This document shows positions 39,727-49,585 of a DNA stretch of 64,000 nt, one piece after another. Numbering within the stretch: the first letter of the stretch is position 1; each line of letters opens with the position of its first letter. Location: the NCBI GenBank assembly GCA_903845115.1, contig CAIMWE010000168.1, forward strand, positions 1-64,000. The letters are read 5' to 3'. The notes beneath the pieces are model-generated. The model made no database searches. It saw nothing but the letters and a program-made list of their open reading frames with translations, and was not told the DNA's origin. This DNA comes from an uncultured Acidobacteriota bacterium (GTDB lineage: Bacteria > Acidobacteriota > Thermoanaerobaculia > UBA5066). The position numbers and the translations under genes are program-made.

Positions 39727-41361
39727 ATGACCAGCCCGTACATGAGCGGCCTCGACAAGAACCCGGCCAACTACGTGCCGCTGACCCCCCTCAGCTTCCT
39801 CGAGCGGTCCGCCTACATCTACCCGGACCGGCTCGCGGTGGTCCACGGCGAGCGGCGGTTCACCTGGAAGGAGACCTACGCCCGCTGCCGGCGGCTGGCG
39901 TCGGCGCTGGTGAAGCGGGGCGTGAAGCCGGGCGACACCGTCGCCGTGATGCTCGCCAACACTCCCGAGATGTACGAGTGCCACTTCGGGGTGCCGATGG
40001 CAGGGGCGATCCTGAACACCATCAACACCCGCCTCGACTTCGACACCGTCTCGTTCATGCTGGAGCACGCCGAGGCGAAGGTGATCATCGCGGACCGCGA
40101 GTTCGCCGACACGATCCGGAGGTCGGTCTCGCTCCTCTCCCGCCCCTACCTCCTGATCGACGTGAACGACCCTGAGCACCCGCTCCAGACGCCGGTCGGC
40201 GGCGTCATGTACGAGGACCTCCTGAACGAGGGGGACCCGGCGTTCGCCTGGAAGGGGCCGGCCGACGAGTGGGACGCCATCTCGCTCAACTACACCTCGG
40301 GGACCACCGGCAACCCGAAGGGGGTCGTCTACCACCACCGGGGCGCCTACCTCAACGCGATCTCGAACATCGTCAGCTGGGCGATGCCGCCCCACTCGGT
40401 CTACCTCTGGACCCTCCCGATGTTCCACTGCAACGGGTGGTGCTTCCCCTGGACGACGGCGGCGAACGCCGGCACGAACGTCTGCCTCCGGCACGTCGAG
40501 GCGAAGAAGATCTTCGAGCTGATCAAGCAGCACAAGGTGACCCACTACTGCGGCGCCCCGATCGTCCACTCGCTCCTGATCAACGCCCCCGAGGAGATGA
40601 GGCAGGGGATCGCGCACAAGGTCTCCGGCCTCATCGCGGCCGCGCCGCCGCCCGCCGCCGTCATCGAGGGGATGGAGCGGATCGGCTTCGACCTGTCGCA
40701 CGTCTACGGCCTCACCGAGACCTACGGCCCCGCCGCCGTCTGTGCCAAGCAGGACGACTGGGCGGCGATGGACATCAGCAAGCGGACCGAGCGGAACGGC
40801 CGGCAGGGGGTCCGATACCACATGCAGGAGGGGCTGACGGTCCTCGACCCGGTCACGATGAAGCCGGTGCCCTGGGACGGCGAGACGATCGGCGAGGTGA
40901 TGTTCCGCGGGAACCTGACGATGAAGGGGTACCTGAAGAACCCGACCGCCACCGACGAGTCGTTCCGCGGCGGCTGGTACCACACCGGCGACCTGGCGGT
41001 GATGCAGCCCGACGGCTACATCAAGATCAAGGACCGCTCGAAGGACATCATCATCTCGGGGGGCGAGAACATCAGCTCGGTCGAGATCGAGGACGTCATC
41101 TACCACCACCCGGCGGTGATCGCCGTGGCGGTGGTGGCCACGCCGGATCCGAAGTGGGGCGAGGTGCCGTGCGCGTTCGTGGAGCTGAAGCCGGGCGTCA
41201 CGGTGCCGGCCGAGGAGCTGCGGGACCACTGCCGGGAGCGGATGGCCCACTTCAAGGTGCCGAAGAAGTTCGTCTTCCAGGTCGTGCCGAAGACCTCCAC
41301 CGGCAAGATCCAGAAGTACCTCCTGCGGCAGCAGGCCCACTCGGCGGAGGCGATCGAGTAG
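39727..41361 (+). CDS. Acyl-CoA synthetase (AMP-binding)
   Basis: SLNYTSGTTGNPKGVVYHHRGAYLNAISN; GRSK-like C-terminus KDRSKDIIISGGENISSVEIEDVIYHHPAV; ATG 39727. Confidence 0.95.
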   Translation: MTSPYMSGLDKNPANYVPLTPLSFLERSAYIYPDRLAVVHGERRFTWKETYARCRRLASALVKRGVKPGDTVAVMLANTPEMYECHFGVPMAGAILNTINTRLDFDTVSFMLEHAEAKVIIADREFADTIRRSVSLLSRPYLLIDVNDPEHPLQTPVGGVMYEDLLNEGDPAFAWKGPADEWDAISLNYTSGTTGNPKGVVYHHRGAYLNAISNIVSWAMPPHSVYLWTLPMFHCNGWCFPWTTAANAGTNVCLRHVEAKKIFELIKQHKVTHYCGAPIVHSLLINAPEEMRQGIAHKVSGLIAAAPPPAAVIEGMERIGFDLSHVYGLTETYGPAAVCAKQDDWAAMDISKRTERNGRQGVRYHMQEGLTVLDPVTMKPVPWDGETIGEVMFRGNLTMKGYLKNPTATDESFRGGWYHTGDLAVMQPDGYIKIKDRSKDIIISGGENISSVEIEDVIYHHPAVIAVAVVATPDPKWGEVPCAFVELKPGVTVPAEELRDHCRERMAHFKVPKKFVFQVVPKTSTGKIQKYLLRQQAHSAEAIE

Positions 41362-41446
41362 GGGGGGGGCGGTCGAGTAGGGGCGAGCTGGCAGAGAAGG
41401 GGGGCTCCAGCGGGAAACCATCGACCGGGTCAGATGTCTAGTATCG

Positions 41447-41452
41447 TATAAT
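41447..41452 (+). promoter_or_regulatory. Putative -10 element (TATAAT) for a leaderless VapBC-like transcript
   Basis: Exact TATAAT ends 6 nt before the ATG at 41459. Confidence 0.5.
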
Positions 41453-41458
41453 AGTCCC

Positions 41459-41728
41459 ATGAGGAAGACGGCCCTTTCGGTCACGATCAGCCCGGCGAAC
41501 CTCGCCTGGCTCAAGGCCCGAGCGGCGAGCCAGGACGGACGGAGCCTCAGTTCGGTCCTCGACGGCCTTCTCGCAGAGGCGCGCTCCAGCTCACGCGTGG
41601 GTACCGGCGCGGAATCCGTTCGCGGGACGATCCGGATCTCGCCAGACGATGCGGGTCTGGAGAGAGCGGACGAGGCCCTCCGGGCGCTGTTTCCTTCCAG
41701 GCCACCATCCGGCGGAAGCGGTGCCTGA
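41459..41728 (+). CDS. VapB-like (ribbon-helix-helix type) antitoxin
   Basis: KTALSVTISPANLAWLKARAASQDGRSLSSVLDGLLAEARSSSR; directly upstream of and overlapping a PIN-domain gene. Confidence 0.7.
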   Translation: MRKTALSVTISPANLAWLKARAASQDGRSLSSVLDGLLAEARSSSRVGTGAESVRGTIRISPDDAGLERADEALRALFPSRPPSGGSGA

Positions 41729-42125
41729 GAAGGCGGCCGTCACCGACACGCATCCGCTGCTCTTCTTCGCGGCCGGAGGGAAACGTCTCGGACGCCGGGC
41801 GAGCGCCTTCTTCAATGCGTGCGAACGACAGGAGGCGATCCTCTACGTCCCGGCCGTCGTCGTCTGGGAAACCACCCTCCTGGCCAAGGTGGGCCGAATC
41901 GACCTCGGACGCAGCGTGCGCGCCTTCTTCGAGGATCTGTTCGCGAATCCAGCCTACCAGCCCCTCGACCTCGACCCGGAACAGGTCTATTGCGCCGCCG
42001 AGAAACGGCCGAACGAGGATCCGTTCGATGCCCTCGTCTGCGCGGCCGCCATCCAGCTCGGCCTTCCTCTCGTCACCCGGGACTCGACCATCACGGCGTG
42101 GGGTGTCGTTCAAACGGTCTGGTAG
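41721..42125 (+). CDS. vapC: PIN-domain VapC-like toxin
   Basis: GTG start 41721: AVTDTHPLLFFAAGGKRLGRRASAFFNACERQEAILYVPAVVVWETTLLAKVGRI...EDPFDALVCAAAIQLGLPLVTRDSTI. Confidence 0.9.
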   Translation: MPEKAAVTDTHPLLFFAAGGKRLGRRASAFFNACERQEAILYVPAVVVWETTLLAKVGRIDLGRSVRAFFEDLFANPAYQPLDLDPEQVYCAAEKRPNEDPFDALVCAAAIQLGLPLVTRDSTITAWGVVQTVW

Positions 42126-42131
42126 GAGATT

Positions 42132-42157
42132 GGGGACGGTCCTGAAATCGTGTATTG
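42132..42157 (+). repeat. REP-like repeat copy D, 6 nt downstream of the vapC stop
   Basis: GGGGACGGTCCTGAAATCGTGTATTG. Confidence 0.85.
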
Positions 42158-42197
42158 CTGAGACCCTCGCGGGCGGGAGGCCTGCTACGCTTTCGGG

Positions 42198-43913
42198 ATG
42201 ATGCTGCCGATCGCCGCGCTCGTGATGGCCCAGGCCTCCGCGATTCCGCCCCTCGCCCCCGCCGACCTGATCTTCACGAGAGGGAAGGTCTGGGCCGGGA
42301 AGGGCCTCCCCGAAGCCACGGCGCTGGCGGTCCGGGGCGAGACGATCGCGGCCGTCGGCTCCGACGCGGAGGTCCTCCGCTGGAAGGGACCGGCGACCCG
42401 CGTCGTCGACCTGAAGGGGCGGCGGGTCGTCCCCGGGTTCAACGACGCGCACCTCCACTTCGCGAGCGGAGGATTCGGCCTCCTCTCGCTCGACCTCCGC
42501 TCGGCGAAGGACGAGGCCGAGATGGCCGCCCGCATCGCGGCCTTCGCCGCCACGCTGCCGCCCGGGCGCTGGATCACCGGCGGCAGGTGGGACCACGAGC
42601 TGTGGACCCGGAAGGTCCTCCCGAGCCGAGCCTCCCTCGACCCGGGGACGCAGAAGAACCCGGTTCTCGTCTCGCGCGTCGACGGTCACGAGGCCCTCGC
42701 GAGCTCCCTCGCGCTGAAGGCCGCGGGGATCACCCGCGACACGCCCGACCCGGCCGGCGGCACGATCGTCCGGGACGCGCGCGGCGAGCCGACCGGGATC
42801 CTGAAGGACAACGCGATGGACCTGGTGACGAAGGTGATCCCGCCTCCCTCGCGCGAGGAGACGCTGGCCGCCGTCCGGGCGGCGATGAGGGAGGCCGCGC
42901 GCCTCGGAGTCACGTCGGTCCAGGACAACTCCCCCGCCTCCGCGCTCAGGGCCTACCGCGACCTGAGGAGGGCTGGCGAACTGACCGTCCGGATCAGCGC
43001 GTGGCAGGGCTCGGAGTCGCTCGAGGCGCTCCGGGCGGCCGGTATCGTGGGCGGCATCGGCGATGACTGGCTCCGGATCGGCGCTGTGAAGCTCTTCGCC
43101 GACGGGTCGATGGGCTCCGGCACCGCCGCCTTCTTCGCCCCGTACGCCGACGACCCTTCCACCTCCGGCCTCCTCCTCTCTGGCGACGTGCAGCTCAAGG
43201 AGCTGATCCGTTCGGCCGACGCCGCCGGTTTCCAGGTGGCCGTCCACGCCATCGGCGACCGGGCCAACGCCCTCGTCCTGGACGCGCTGCAGGAGATCGA
43301 GAAGGCGACCGGCCACCGCGCGGTCCGCCCCCGCGTGGAGCACGCCCAGGCGATCCGGACGGCGGACCTGGCCCGGTACCGCGCCCTCGGCGCCCTCGCC
43401 TCCATCCAGCCGTCCCACTGCATCACCGACCTGGCCTGGGCCGAGAAGCGAATCGGCCCGGTCCGCGTCCACGACGCCTACCGCTTCCGGTCCCTCCTCG
43501 ACGCCGGGATCCCCGTCGCCTTCGGCACCGACTGGTCGGTCGAGCCGCTCGACCCGCGGATCGGCCTCTACGCCGCCGTCACCCGCGAGAGCCAGGAGGG
43601 CGGACCGAAGGGGGGCTGGCACCCGGAGGAGAAGCTGACGATCGAGGAGGCGCTGGACCTCTACACGCGCGGGTCCGCGTTCGCCGAATTCGCGGAAGAA
43701 CGTAAGGGGACGCTCGAGCCGGGGAAGCTCGCCGACCTCGTCGTCTTCGGCGCGGACATCCTCGCCATCGGGAAGACGGACCCGCGAGCGCTCCTCACGG
43801 CGCCCGTCGAGCTGACCGTGGTGGGGGGAAGGATCGCCTTCGAGGCGAGGCCGGCCACACGGGAGGGGAAGGGAGCCGATCGCCAGCCGGACGAACGTCC
43901 CACGGTGAGATAG
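42198..43913 (+). CDS. Amidohydrolase family protein (YtcJ-like)
   Basis: PADLIFTRGKVWAGKGLPEATALAVRGETIAAVGSD...VVPGFNDAHLHFASGG...HAIGDRANALVLDAL. Confidence 0.93.
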   Translation: MMLPIAALVMAQASAIPPLAPADLIFTRGKVWAGKGLPEATALAVRGETIAAVGSDAEVLRWKGPATRVVDLKGRRVVPGFNDAHLHFASGGFGLLSLDLRSAKDEAEMAARIAAFAATLPPGRWITGGRWDHELWTRKVLPSRASLDPGTQKNPVLVSRVDGHEALASSLALKAAGITRDTPDPAGGTIVRDARGEPTGILKDNAMDLVTKVIPPPSREETLAAVRAAMREAARLGVTSVQDNSPASALRAYRDLRRAGELTVRISAWQGSESLEALRAAGIVGGIGDDWLRIGAVKLFADGSMGSGTAAFFAPYADDPSTSGLLLSGDVQLKELIRSADAAGFQVAVHAIGDRANALVLDALQEIEKATGHRAVRPRVEHAQAIRTADLARYRALGALASIQPSHCITDLAWAEKRIGPVRVHDAYRFRSLLDAGIPVAFGTDWSVEPLDPRIGLYAAVTRESQEGGPKGGWHPEEKLTIEEALDLYTRGSAFAEFAEERKGTLEPGKLADLVVFGADILAIGKTDPRALLTAPVELTVVGGRIAFEARPATREGKGADRQPDERPTVR

Positions 43914-43967
43914 CATCGTCCCGTCCCCGCAGGGCGGCCCTGCCGGCCGGGGACCGAGGAGGGAACC

Positions 43968-45683
43968 ATGATCCTGCTCAACCCCAGGCAGCCCGCCTTC
44001 TTCACGTCCGACGAGGCCTCCCGCGAGGTCGTCCGCGAGGTGATCTCCTTCTTCGAGGCCAAGGGAAAGGCCCGGCTCAAACAGGACGACTTCGACCGGA
44101 CCTGGTACGGCGACTTCCTGGAATTCGTGGAGAAGAAGCGGGTCTTCGCCACCTTCCTCACGCCGGCCCCCCTCGGCGGGGACAACGCCCGCTGGGACAC
44201 GGCCCGGAACTGCGACCTCAACGAGGTCCTCGGCTTCTACGGCCTCCCCTACTGGTACACCTGGCAGGTCTCCATCCTGGGCCTCGGACCGCTCTGGATG
44301 TGCGACAACGACCTGATGAGGCGGATGGCCGCCCACCGGCTCGAGGCGGGCGGGATCTTCGGCTTCGGCCTCTCGGAGAAGGAGCACGGGGCCGACATCT
44401 ACTCGTCGGACATGGAGCTGGTCGGTGCCGGCGAGGGGAAGTGGATGGCCCGAGGCGACAAGTACTACATCGGCAACGGCAACGAGGCGTCCCTCCTCTC
44501 GGTCTTCGGGAAGATCGCCGGCACCGGCGAGTACGTCTTCTTCGCCGTCGACCCGAAGCGGACCGGGTACAAGCTGGTGAAGAACATCTGCGCCAGCCAG
44601 TCGTACGTCGCCGAGTTCCTCCTGGAGGACTACCCCGTCGCAGAGGACGAGATCCTCCTCCGCGGCCCCGCCGCCTGGGACGCCGCCCTGAACACCGTCA
44701 ACGTCGGCAAGTACAACCTCGGCTGGGCTTCCATCGGGATCGCCACGCACGCCCTCTACGAGGCGATTCACCACGCGGCGGGCCGGCGGCTCTACGGCAT
44801 GGCCATCACCGACTTCCCGCACGTGAAGCGGATGTTCACCGACGCCTACGCCCGGCTCGTGGCCATGAAGCTCTTCGCGCTCCGGGCCAGCGACTACTTC
44901 CGCTCCGCGTCCCTGGAGGACCGGCGCTACCTCCTCTTCAACCCCGTGGTGAAGATGAAGGTGACCACCGAGGGCGAGAAGGTGATCGACCTCCTCTGGG
45001 ACGTCATCGCCGCGAAGGGGTTCGAGAAGGACACCTACTTCGAGATGGCGGCACGGGACATCCGGGCGCTCCCGAAGCTGGAGGGGACCGTCCACGTCAA
45101 CATCGCCCTCATCGTCAAGTTCATGAAGAACTACTTCTTCGCCCCGGCCCCGTACCCGGAGGTGCCGCGGCGCGCCGACGCCGCCGACGATACCTTCCTC
45201 TGGAGCCAGGGGCCCGCCAAGGGCCTCGGCAAGGTCCGCTTCCACGACCCGACGCCCGTCTTCGCGGCCTGGGCCAAGCAAGAGCATCAGCCCAACGTGG
45301 CCCTCTTCATGGAGCAGATCGCGCTCCTGAAGGAGATGCTCGTCCGGGCCACCCCGACCGAGGAGCAGACGAAGGACGTCGACATGCTCCTCGTCGTGGG
45401 CGACCTCTTCACCCTGGTCGTCTACGCCCAGCTGATCCTCGAGAACGCCAGGCTCCTCGGCCCCGCCGAGGTGGACGGCGACCTCGTCGACCAGATCTTC
45501 GACGTCTTCGTCCGCGACTTCTCCAGGCACGCCGGCGACCTCTACACCAAGCCCTCCACCACGCCGGCCCAGATGGAGTACGCGCTGAAGATGATCCGGA
45601 AGCCTGTCTTCGACGCCGGCCGCTATGACCGGGTCTGGAAGAGCGTCCACGCCCTGAAGGACGCCTACGAGATGAACCCCTGA
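43968..45683 (+). CDS. Acyl-CoA dehydrogenase family protein
   Basis: GIFGFGLSEKEHGADIYSSDMELVGAGEGKWMARGDKYYIGNGNEASLLSVFGKIAGT...; 571 aa. Confidence 0.88.
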   Translation: MILLNPRQPAFFTSDEASREVVREVISFFEAKGKARLKQDDFDRTWYGDFLEFVEKKRVFATFLTPAPLGGDNARWDTARNCDLNEVLGFYGLPYWYTWQVSILGLGPLWMCDNDLMRRMAAHRLEAGGIFGFGLSEKEHGADIYSSDMELVGAGEGKWMARGDKYYIGNGNEASLLSVFGKIAGTGEYVFFAVDPKRTGYKLVKNICASQSYVAEFLLEDYPVAEDEILLRGPAAWDAALNTVNVGKYNLGWASIGIATHALYEAIHHAAGRRLYGMAITDFPHVKRMFTDAYARLVAMKLFALRASDYFRSASLEDRRYLLFNPVVKMKVTTEGEKVIDLLWDVIAAKGFEKDTYFEMAARDIRALPKLEGTVHVNIALIVKFMKNYFFAPAPYPEVPRRADAADDTFLWSQGPAKGLGKVRFHDPTPVFAAWAKQEHQPNVALFMEQIALLKEMLVRATPTEEQTKDVDMLLVVGDLFTLVVYAQLILENARLLGPAEVDGDLVDQIFDVFVRDFSRHAGDLYTKPSTTPAQMEYALKMIRKPVFDAGRYDRVWKSVHALKDAYEMNP

Positions 45684-45729
45684 CCGGGGGATCGCTCCCT
45701 CCTGGCGGCGCTCCGTCTAGACTCGCTCG

Positions 45730-46227
45730 ATGAACACCGCAGCTGGCGAAGTCCTCGGCGCGATGATCACGCCCGCCGTCCTGATCTCGGCGTCCGGCAC
45801 GCTCGTCCTCTCCACGTCGAACCGCCTCAGCCGCGTCGTCGACCGCGTGCGCGTCCTCGCGGCAGAGGCGGAGCGGACCCCGTCTCCCCAGGGCGCCGCC
45901 ATCTCCTCGCGGCGGACCGCCCTCATCGCCAGCCAGCTCAACCAGCTCGCCCAGCGCGTCGTCCTGCTCCGCAATGCCATGACCGCCCTCTACACCGCGA
46001 TCGGCCTCCTGGTGGCCACCAGCATCGGCGTCTCCATCGTGGTCCTCCTGGCCTGGCCCGACAGCCTCGTCGCGATCGGGCCCGGCATCGCCGGCGCCTG
46101 CGCCCTCCTCTACGCCAGCGTCCTCCTGGTCCGCGAGGCGCGCCTCGCCGTCGTCTCCACCCTCGAGGAGATGGGGTATGCGAGGGAGGCGGTGGCCGGG
46201 AACGGCGCCGGGAAACCCCCGACCTGA
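45730..46227 (+). CDS. DUF2721 family membrane protein
   Basis: MITPAVLISASGTLVLSTSNRLSRVVDRVRVL...RTALIASQLNQLAQRVVLLRNAMTALYTAIGLLVATS. Confidence 0.85.
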   Translation: MNTAAGEVLGAMITPAVLISASGTLVLSTSNRLSRVVDRVRVLAAEAERTPSPQGAAISSRRTALIASQLNQLAQRVVLLRNAMTALYTAIGLLVATSIGVSIVVLLAWPDSLVAIGPGIAGACALLYASVLLVREARLAVVSTLEEMGYAREAVAGNGAGKPPT

Positions 46228-46383
46228 CGCATTACGCAGGCCCCCCGCCCGCCGTCGGCGACGACGGTTGCGGGCCGCGGGGGCGCGATGCCATGATGCC
46301 GCCCATCACGGATTCCGCCCCCGGGAGAGCGCGTTGGGAATTCAGGCTCTCGAACGGCTCGTCCCGAGACCTGGAGAAGCAGG

Positions 46384-47418
46384 ATGGACTGGAAGAGTTC
46401 GCGTTTGCTGCGGATCGTCGCCGGGGTGGTGCTGTTCGGCGCGCTCATGGGGCTCAGGAGCTCGTTCGGCCCCGCGTGGGCCAAGATCCTGGTCGCGGCG
46501 GTGGCGGGCGGTGTCCTCGGCGTGACGATGATGACCGCGAGGGCCAGGAACGGAACGCCCCGGGGGGCGGCCGTGGCGGCTCTGGCCGCCCTGGCCGCGC
46601 TGAGCCTGTCGGCCTGTACCAATCTGTCCGCCGTCCGGACGTTCGCGACGACGTCGGCCGTCGCGGTGGAGAACAGGGAAGTGCTGATCGACTACGCCCA
46701 GGCACCCACCGTCATCGCCCGGCTGGCACCGGCCGGCCAGGCGGCCTCGCTCGACTCGCTCGCGAAGGAGCGCTCGAAACAGCGGGGGCGGCTCTGGTCG
46801 GTGCAGCGGGTCCTGGGGCACTACTTCAGGACGCTGGCGGACCTGGCCGCCTCCAGCCTCCCGAGCGCGAACCCGGAGATCGGGGCGCTCGTCGTCTCAC
46901 TGGAGGATGCGAAGGGCGCCGTCGGCGCCAGCGCCATCACCAACGGGACGATCGACGCGGCCGGGTCGATCGCGAAGGTGCTGACGCGCCTCTCGCTCGA
47001 CGGGTGGCGGCAGGCCCGGGTCGGCGAGATCGTCCGGGAGGTCGACCCTTCGGTCCAGAGGAGTGTCGCCGGGCTGGGTGAGGTGGTCACGCAGGACTTC
47101 TCCGCCTCGCTCGACCAGGAGGCGGACGCGATCCGGAACTACTTCGGGACGGCCTTCGCCGACGCGAGGAGCCGGGGCGAGGAAGAGGCGGCCGGGCGGC
47201 TGGCGAGGTACCTGCAGGCCGAGGCGCTGGATGGGGTGGCGGCCCGCCGCCGGAAGCTGAAGCCTTACGCCGAGGCGCTGGCGAAGATCGGCAAGGGGCA
47301 CGCGGAACTGGCCGCCGACGGCGGTAAGCTGGACGGAAAGAGCCTGGTGGAGAAGCTGAAGCAGCTCTCGAAGGAGCTGGCGACGCTGGCAAGTGCGGCA
47401 GGGACGCTCGAGGACTGA
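46384..47418 (+). CDS. Hypothetical lipoprotein-like, mainly helical protein
   Basis: Hydrophobic N-terminal region followed by LAALSLSACTNLSAVRTFATTSAVAVENREVLIDYAQ; first gene of the operon ending in a protease and inhibitor. Confidence 0.7.
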   Translation: MDWKSSRLLRIVAGVVLFGALMGLRSSFGPAWAKILVAAVAGGVLGVTMMTARARNGTPRGAAVAALAALAALSLSACTNLSAVRTFATTSAVAVENREVLIDYAQAPTVIARLAPAGQAASLDSLAKERSKQRGRLWSVQRVLGHYFRTLADLAASSLPSANPEIGALVVSLEDAKGAVGASAITNGTIDAAGSIAKVLTRLSLDGWRQARVGEIVREVDPSVQRSVAGLGEVVTQDFSASLDQEADAIRNYFGTAFADARSRGEEEAAGRLARYLQAEALDGVAARRRKLKPYAEALAKIGKGHAELAADGGKLDGKSLVEKLKQLSKELATLASAAGTLED

Positions 47419-47421
47419 AGG

Positions 47422-47889
47422 ATGAGCAACGGCAGCGGGAAGAGCAGGGCGAAGAAGGCCCAGGCCGGGCCGATCTCGAAGGACCAGGCACGCGAGCTGG
47501 GGCGAGCGTTTCTCGACATGGCCCACGCGCTGGGGACGTATCGATTCGACAGCTGGAACGACATGACGGCGGCCGACCGGAAGAGGGTCGAGGACGAGGA
47601 GTGGGACCTGCTCACCTGCTCGAGCAGCCTGACGACCAAGGCGGCCGGCGTCGTCCTGGACGATCTGCGGGGTGACCTCGCGACGATCGCCGACGGGGCG
47701 GCCCGTGCGACGAAGGTGATCGGGACCATCCAGAACGTCAAGGCCATCCTGAAGCTCGCCGCGGCATTCGTGGCGCTGGGAGGGGCGATCGTCTCCGGAA
47801 GCGCCGTGGCCATCACCTCTACCGCCGCCGCGGCGGCTGCCGCGGCGGTGACCGCCGTGACTCCCGGGTCCGCAAAGCACGAGGCGTAG
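47422..47889 (+). CDS. Hypothetical small helical protein with Ala-rich hydrophobic C-terminus
   Basis: MSNGSGKSRAKKAQAGPISKDQARELGRAFLDMAHALG...GGAIVSGSAVAITSTAAAAAAAAVTAVTPG; starts 3 nt after the previous stop. Confidence 0.7.
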   Translation: MSNGSGKSRAKKAQAGPISKDQARELGRAFLDMAHALGTYRFDSWNDMTAADRKRVEDEEWDLLTCSSSLTTKAAGVVLDDLRGDLATIADGAARATKVIGTIQNVKAILKLAAAFVALGGAIVSGSAVAITSTAAAAAAAAVTAVTPGSAKHEA

Positions 47890-47925
47890 ACGGACGACTG
47901 CATCGAACGGAAAGAGGAGGCCCCC

Positions 47926-48987
47926 GTGAACGATCGTCACCCGGTCCAGTGCATCATTCCCCCCTACATCGCCGAACGGCTGGCGCAGTCGGCCGACCCG
48001 AGGATCCGGGCGCGGGCGGTGGCCAACCTGTCTCGCGCCGCGGCATTCCGGGCCGTCAGGAGCTTCTCGCAGCAGCTGCCGTCGCTGATGGTGACGACGG
48101 CGCCGGAGAAGAAGAAGCACCGGCTGGTCTACGACTCGCGGTCCACGGACCAGCTCCCGGGGACGCTGGCGCGGTCCGAGGGTGGGAAGAGCATCAAGGA
48201 CCCGGCGGTGAACGAGGCGTACGACGGGGCCGGGGCGACGTACGACTTCTACGAGCAGCTCTTCGAGCGGAACTCCCTGGACGACCGGGGGATGACCCTG
48301 GTCTCGTCGGTCCACGTGGCCGAGCCGGACTACGGCGGCTCGTTCGTCTCGATGGACAACGCCTTCTGGAACGGTGAGCAGATGGCCTACGGGGACGGCG
48401 ACGGCGTTCTCTTCCACCGCTTCACGCTTTCCCTCGACGTCATCGGGCACGAGCTGACCCACGGCGTCACCTCGTTCACGTCGAACCTGACCTATTCGGG
48501 GCAGTCCGGGGCGCTGAACGAGCACTTCTCCGACGTCTTCGGCATCCTCGTGCGGCAGTGGAAGAACGGCGAGAGCGCGCGGACGGCCGACTGGACGGTC
48601 GGGCGCGGGGTGCTGGTCCCCGCGAAGACGAGGCGAGCCATCCGGGACCTCGAGAACCCGGGGACCGCCTTCACCGACGACCCGGACCTGGGGACCGACC
48701 CCCAGCCGGGCCACCTGAAGGACCTCTACCTGGGCAACTCGGACAACGGCGGGGTCCACATCAACTCCGGCATCCCGAACCGGGCGTTCGTCCTCGCGGC
48801 GAAGGCGCTGGGGGGCAACGCCTGGGAGGCGGCGGGCCGGATCTGGTACCGGACGCTCCTCCAGCTCTCCAGCTCCAGCCAGTTCCAGGACTGCGCGGCG
48901 ATGACGCTCCAAATCGCGGCGACGCTCGGGGCGGCGGAGAAGAAGGCGGTGAAGGCGGCCTGGAGGAGCGTCGGGCTGACGGTGTAA
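47926..48987 (+). CDS. Protealysin-like M4 family metallopeptidase
   Basis: No signal peptide; PPY-type precursor motif (CIIPPYIAERL); VIGHELTHGVT zinc motif; SGALNEHFSDVFG; NSGIPNRAFVLAA. GTG start 47926. Confidence 0.95.
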   Translation: MNDRHPVQCIIPPYIAERLAQSADPRIRARAVANLSRAAAFRAVRSFSQQLPSLMVTTAPEKKKHRLVYDSRSTDQLPGTLARSEGGKSIKDPAVNEAYDGAGATYDFYEQLFERNSLDDRGMTLVSSVHVAEPDYGGSFVSMDNAFWNGEQMAYGDGDGVLFHRFTLSLDVIGHELTHGVTSFTSNLTYSGQSGALNEHFSDVFGILVRQWKNGESARTADWTVGRGVLVPAKTRRAIRDLENPGTAFTDDPDLGTDPQPGHLKDLYLGNSDNGGVHINSGIPNRAFVLAAKALGGNAWEAAGRIWYRTLLQLSSSSQFQDCAAMTLQIAATLGAAEKKAVKAAWRSVGLTV

Positions 48988-49008
48988 CGTCCCCGGGGGA
49001 GGCCGGAC

Positions 49009-49323
49009 GTGAAGGTGACCTTTCTCCAGTCGGGCGGGTTCGCCGGGGCGACGAGAGGGTGCGCGGTCGACTCGGCGCTCCTCGACCCCGAAGCCGCGCG
49101 GGAGGTCGAGGGTCTCGTCCAGGCGAGCCGCCTGACGGCCTCCGGAACGTCCCTCTCCCCTGCCGCCCGCGACCTGAAGCAGTACGAGATCGCCGTGGAG
49201 AGGAGAGGGCCCGGGGACCGAGGCGCCGTCAGGGTGGTCTTCGACGACTCCACCGTCCCCCCGGCCGCGCGAGCCCTTCTGGCCTACCTGAAACAGCGGG
49301 CCCGGCCGACGCGTCCCGCCTGA
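49009..49323 (+). CDS. Emfourin-like protealysin inhibitor
   Basis: MKVTFLQSGGFAGATRGCAVDSALLDPEAAREVEGLV...DLKQYEIAVERRG...VRVVFDDSTVPPAARALLAYLK; directly downstream of the M4 protease. Confidence 0.82.
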   Translation: MKVTFLQSGGFAGATRGCAVDSALLDPEAAREVEGLVQASRLTASGTSLSPAARDLKQYEIAVERRGPGDRGAVRVVFDDSTVPPAARALLAYLKQRARPTRPA

Positions 49324-49585
49324 CCGGCCGCGGAGGGGGAGGATCCGGGCCGGGACGGCCTCCGCGTTCGCGAAGGGGACGCCCCGGTTCCTGACCTGGG
49401 GAACGGCGCCAAATCCGCCGTTTCCACCGACTCGTCCGCGGCTCCCTGACCTTCCCCGGAAGAAGTCCGCCTCCCGTCACAACCGGCCAAGGCTTGCACT
49501 TCAGATCTGTCAGTATTCCTCACGAGCCCATGGTTTTCCCTCGTCCGGTCAGGGGGAAGGTTGTCCGGGAAAGGCAGGAGGAGCC

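Noticed and set aside
41355-41395. Short duplication TCGAGTAGGGG after the acyl-CoA synthetase stop plus a G-run
   Set aside because: Too short to interpret; could be slippage or assembly noise.
41547-45650. 1367-aa minus-strand ORF
   Set aside because: Spans antisense of VapBC-like, amidohydrolase and acyl-CoA dehydrogenase genes; low-complexity charged composition, no domain.
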